From contig NZ_LMOL01000037.1 of assembly GCF_001424565.1 (NCBI RefSeq), positions 1 through 35,818 of the forward strand: a DNA stretch of 35,818 nt, written 5' to 3'. Shown here in pieces: positions 35,780-35,818 of this stretch; the stretch's first letter is position 1; the number at the start of each line of letters is the position of its first letter. Source of the DNA: Arthrobacter sp. Leaf141 (GTDB taxonomy: Bacteria; Actinomycetota; Actinomycetes; Actinomycetales; Micrococcaceae). A program made the translations under genes and the position numbers. Below the pieces are notes generated by a model. The model saw nothing but the letters and a program-made list of their open reading frames with translations, was not told where the DNA came from and ran no database searches.

Positions 35780-35801
35780 CCGGCCCTGAGGTAGGGGCCG
35801 G
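35780..35801 (+). terminator. Hairpin after the NRPS operon
   Basis: CCGGCCC (35780-35786) and GGGCCGG (35795-35801) form a perfect 7-bp GC stem with an 8-nt loop, 21 bp after the NRPS stop. A T-run is lacking. The cluster probably ends here. Confidence 0.55.
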
Positions 35802-35818
35802 AACCTCGGGTTCAAAGA

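Overview
The window comes from a high-GC actinobacterium, most likely a Micrococcaceae (Arthrobacter-like) chromosome. The evidence is GC-rich third positions, GTG starts, an MmyB-type regulator remnant, and repeats containing the T-arm of an actinobacterial tRNA. The placement is inferred from content only. No complete tRNA, rRNA, CRISPR array, transposase or integrase was seen.

Region 1 (1-5090) is chromosomal. It starts with the last codons of a gene and a decayed MmyB-type regulator. A LysR regulator (819-1760, minus) is then divergent from a three-gene operon: mesX (DUF1852, 1881-2873), mesD (core-MetE methionine synthase, 2894-3940) and a flavin reductase (3943-4515). This is the folate-independent methionine synthase MesD with its partner MesX. 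A hairpin terminator, two gene relics and a second hairpin follow.

Region 2 (about 5090-17776) is a 12.5 kb genomic island. It lies between two direct imperfect repeats of about 132 bp. Each repeat carries a tRNA T-arm-like segment and an identical 19-bp palindrome. Inside are a trypsin-fold protease (minus) and, divergently, a 1750-residue protein with an N-terminal winged helix, a degenerate restriction-endonuclease-like segment and a P-loop NTPase. Convergent to that is a minus-strand pair: a helix-hairpin-helix protein followed by a 1244-residue protein with a C-terminal PD-(D/E)XK nuclease. The layout fits an anti-phage defence island. A perfect inverted repeat sits just upstream of the gene with the winged helix and looks like an autoregulatory operator.

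Region 3 (18136-35801) is a biosynthetic gene cluster for an unidentified peptide-like natural product. Its minus-strand operon has six genes, all coupled by 4-nt overlaps: phosphotransferase, radical SAM enzyme, nucleoside-phosphorylase-like protein, methyltransferase, ATP-grasp ligase and class III aminotransferase/aminomutase. A HAD phosphatase converges on it. A 4'-phosphopantetheinyl transferase is divergent from a plus-strand operon: DegT-family aminotransferase, phytanoyl-CoA-type dioxygenase, sodium/solute symporter-family transporter, and two single-module NRPSs (each condensation-adenylation-carrier). Both adenylation domains lack the Asp that normally binds the alpha-amino group, and no thioesterase is visible. 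The cluster probably builds unusual building blocks, loads them on two carriers and releases the product by an unseen route. I do not recognise it as a known pathway.
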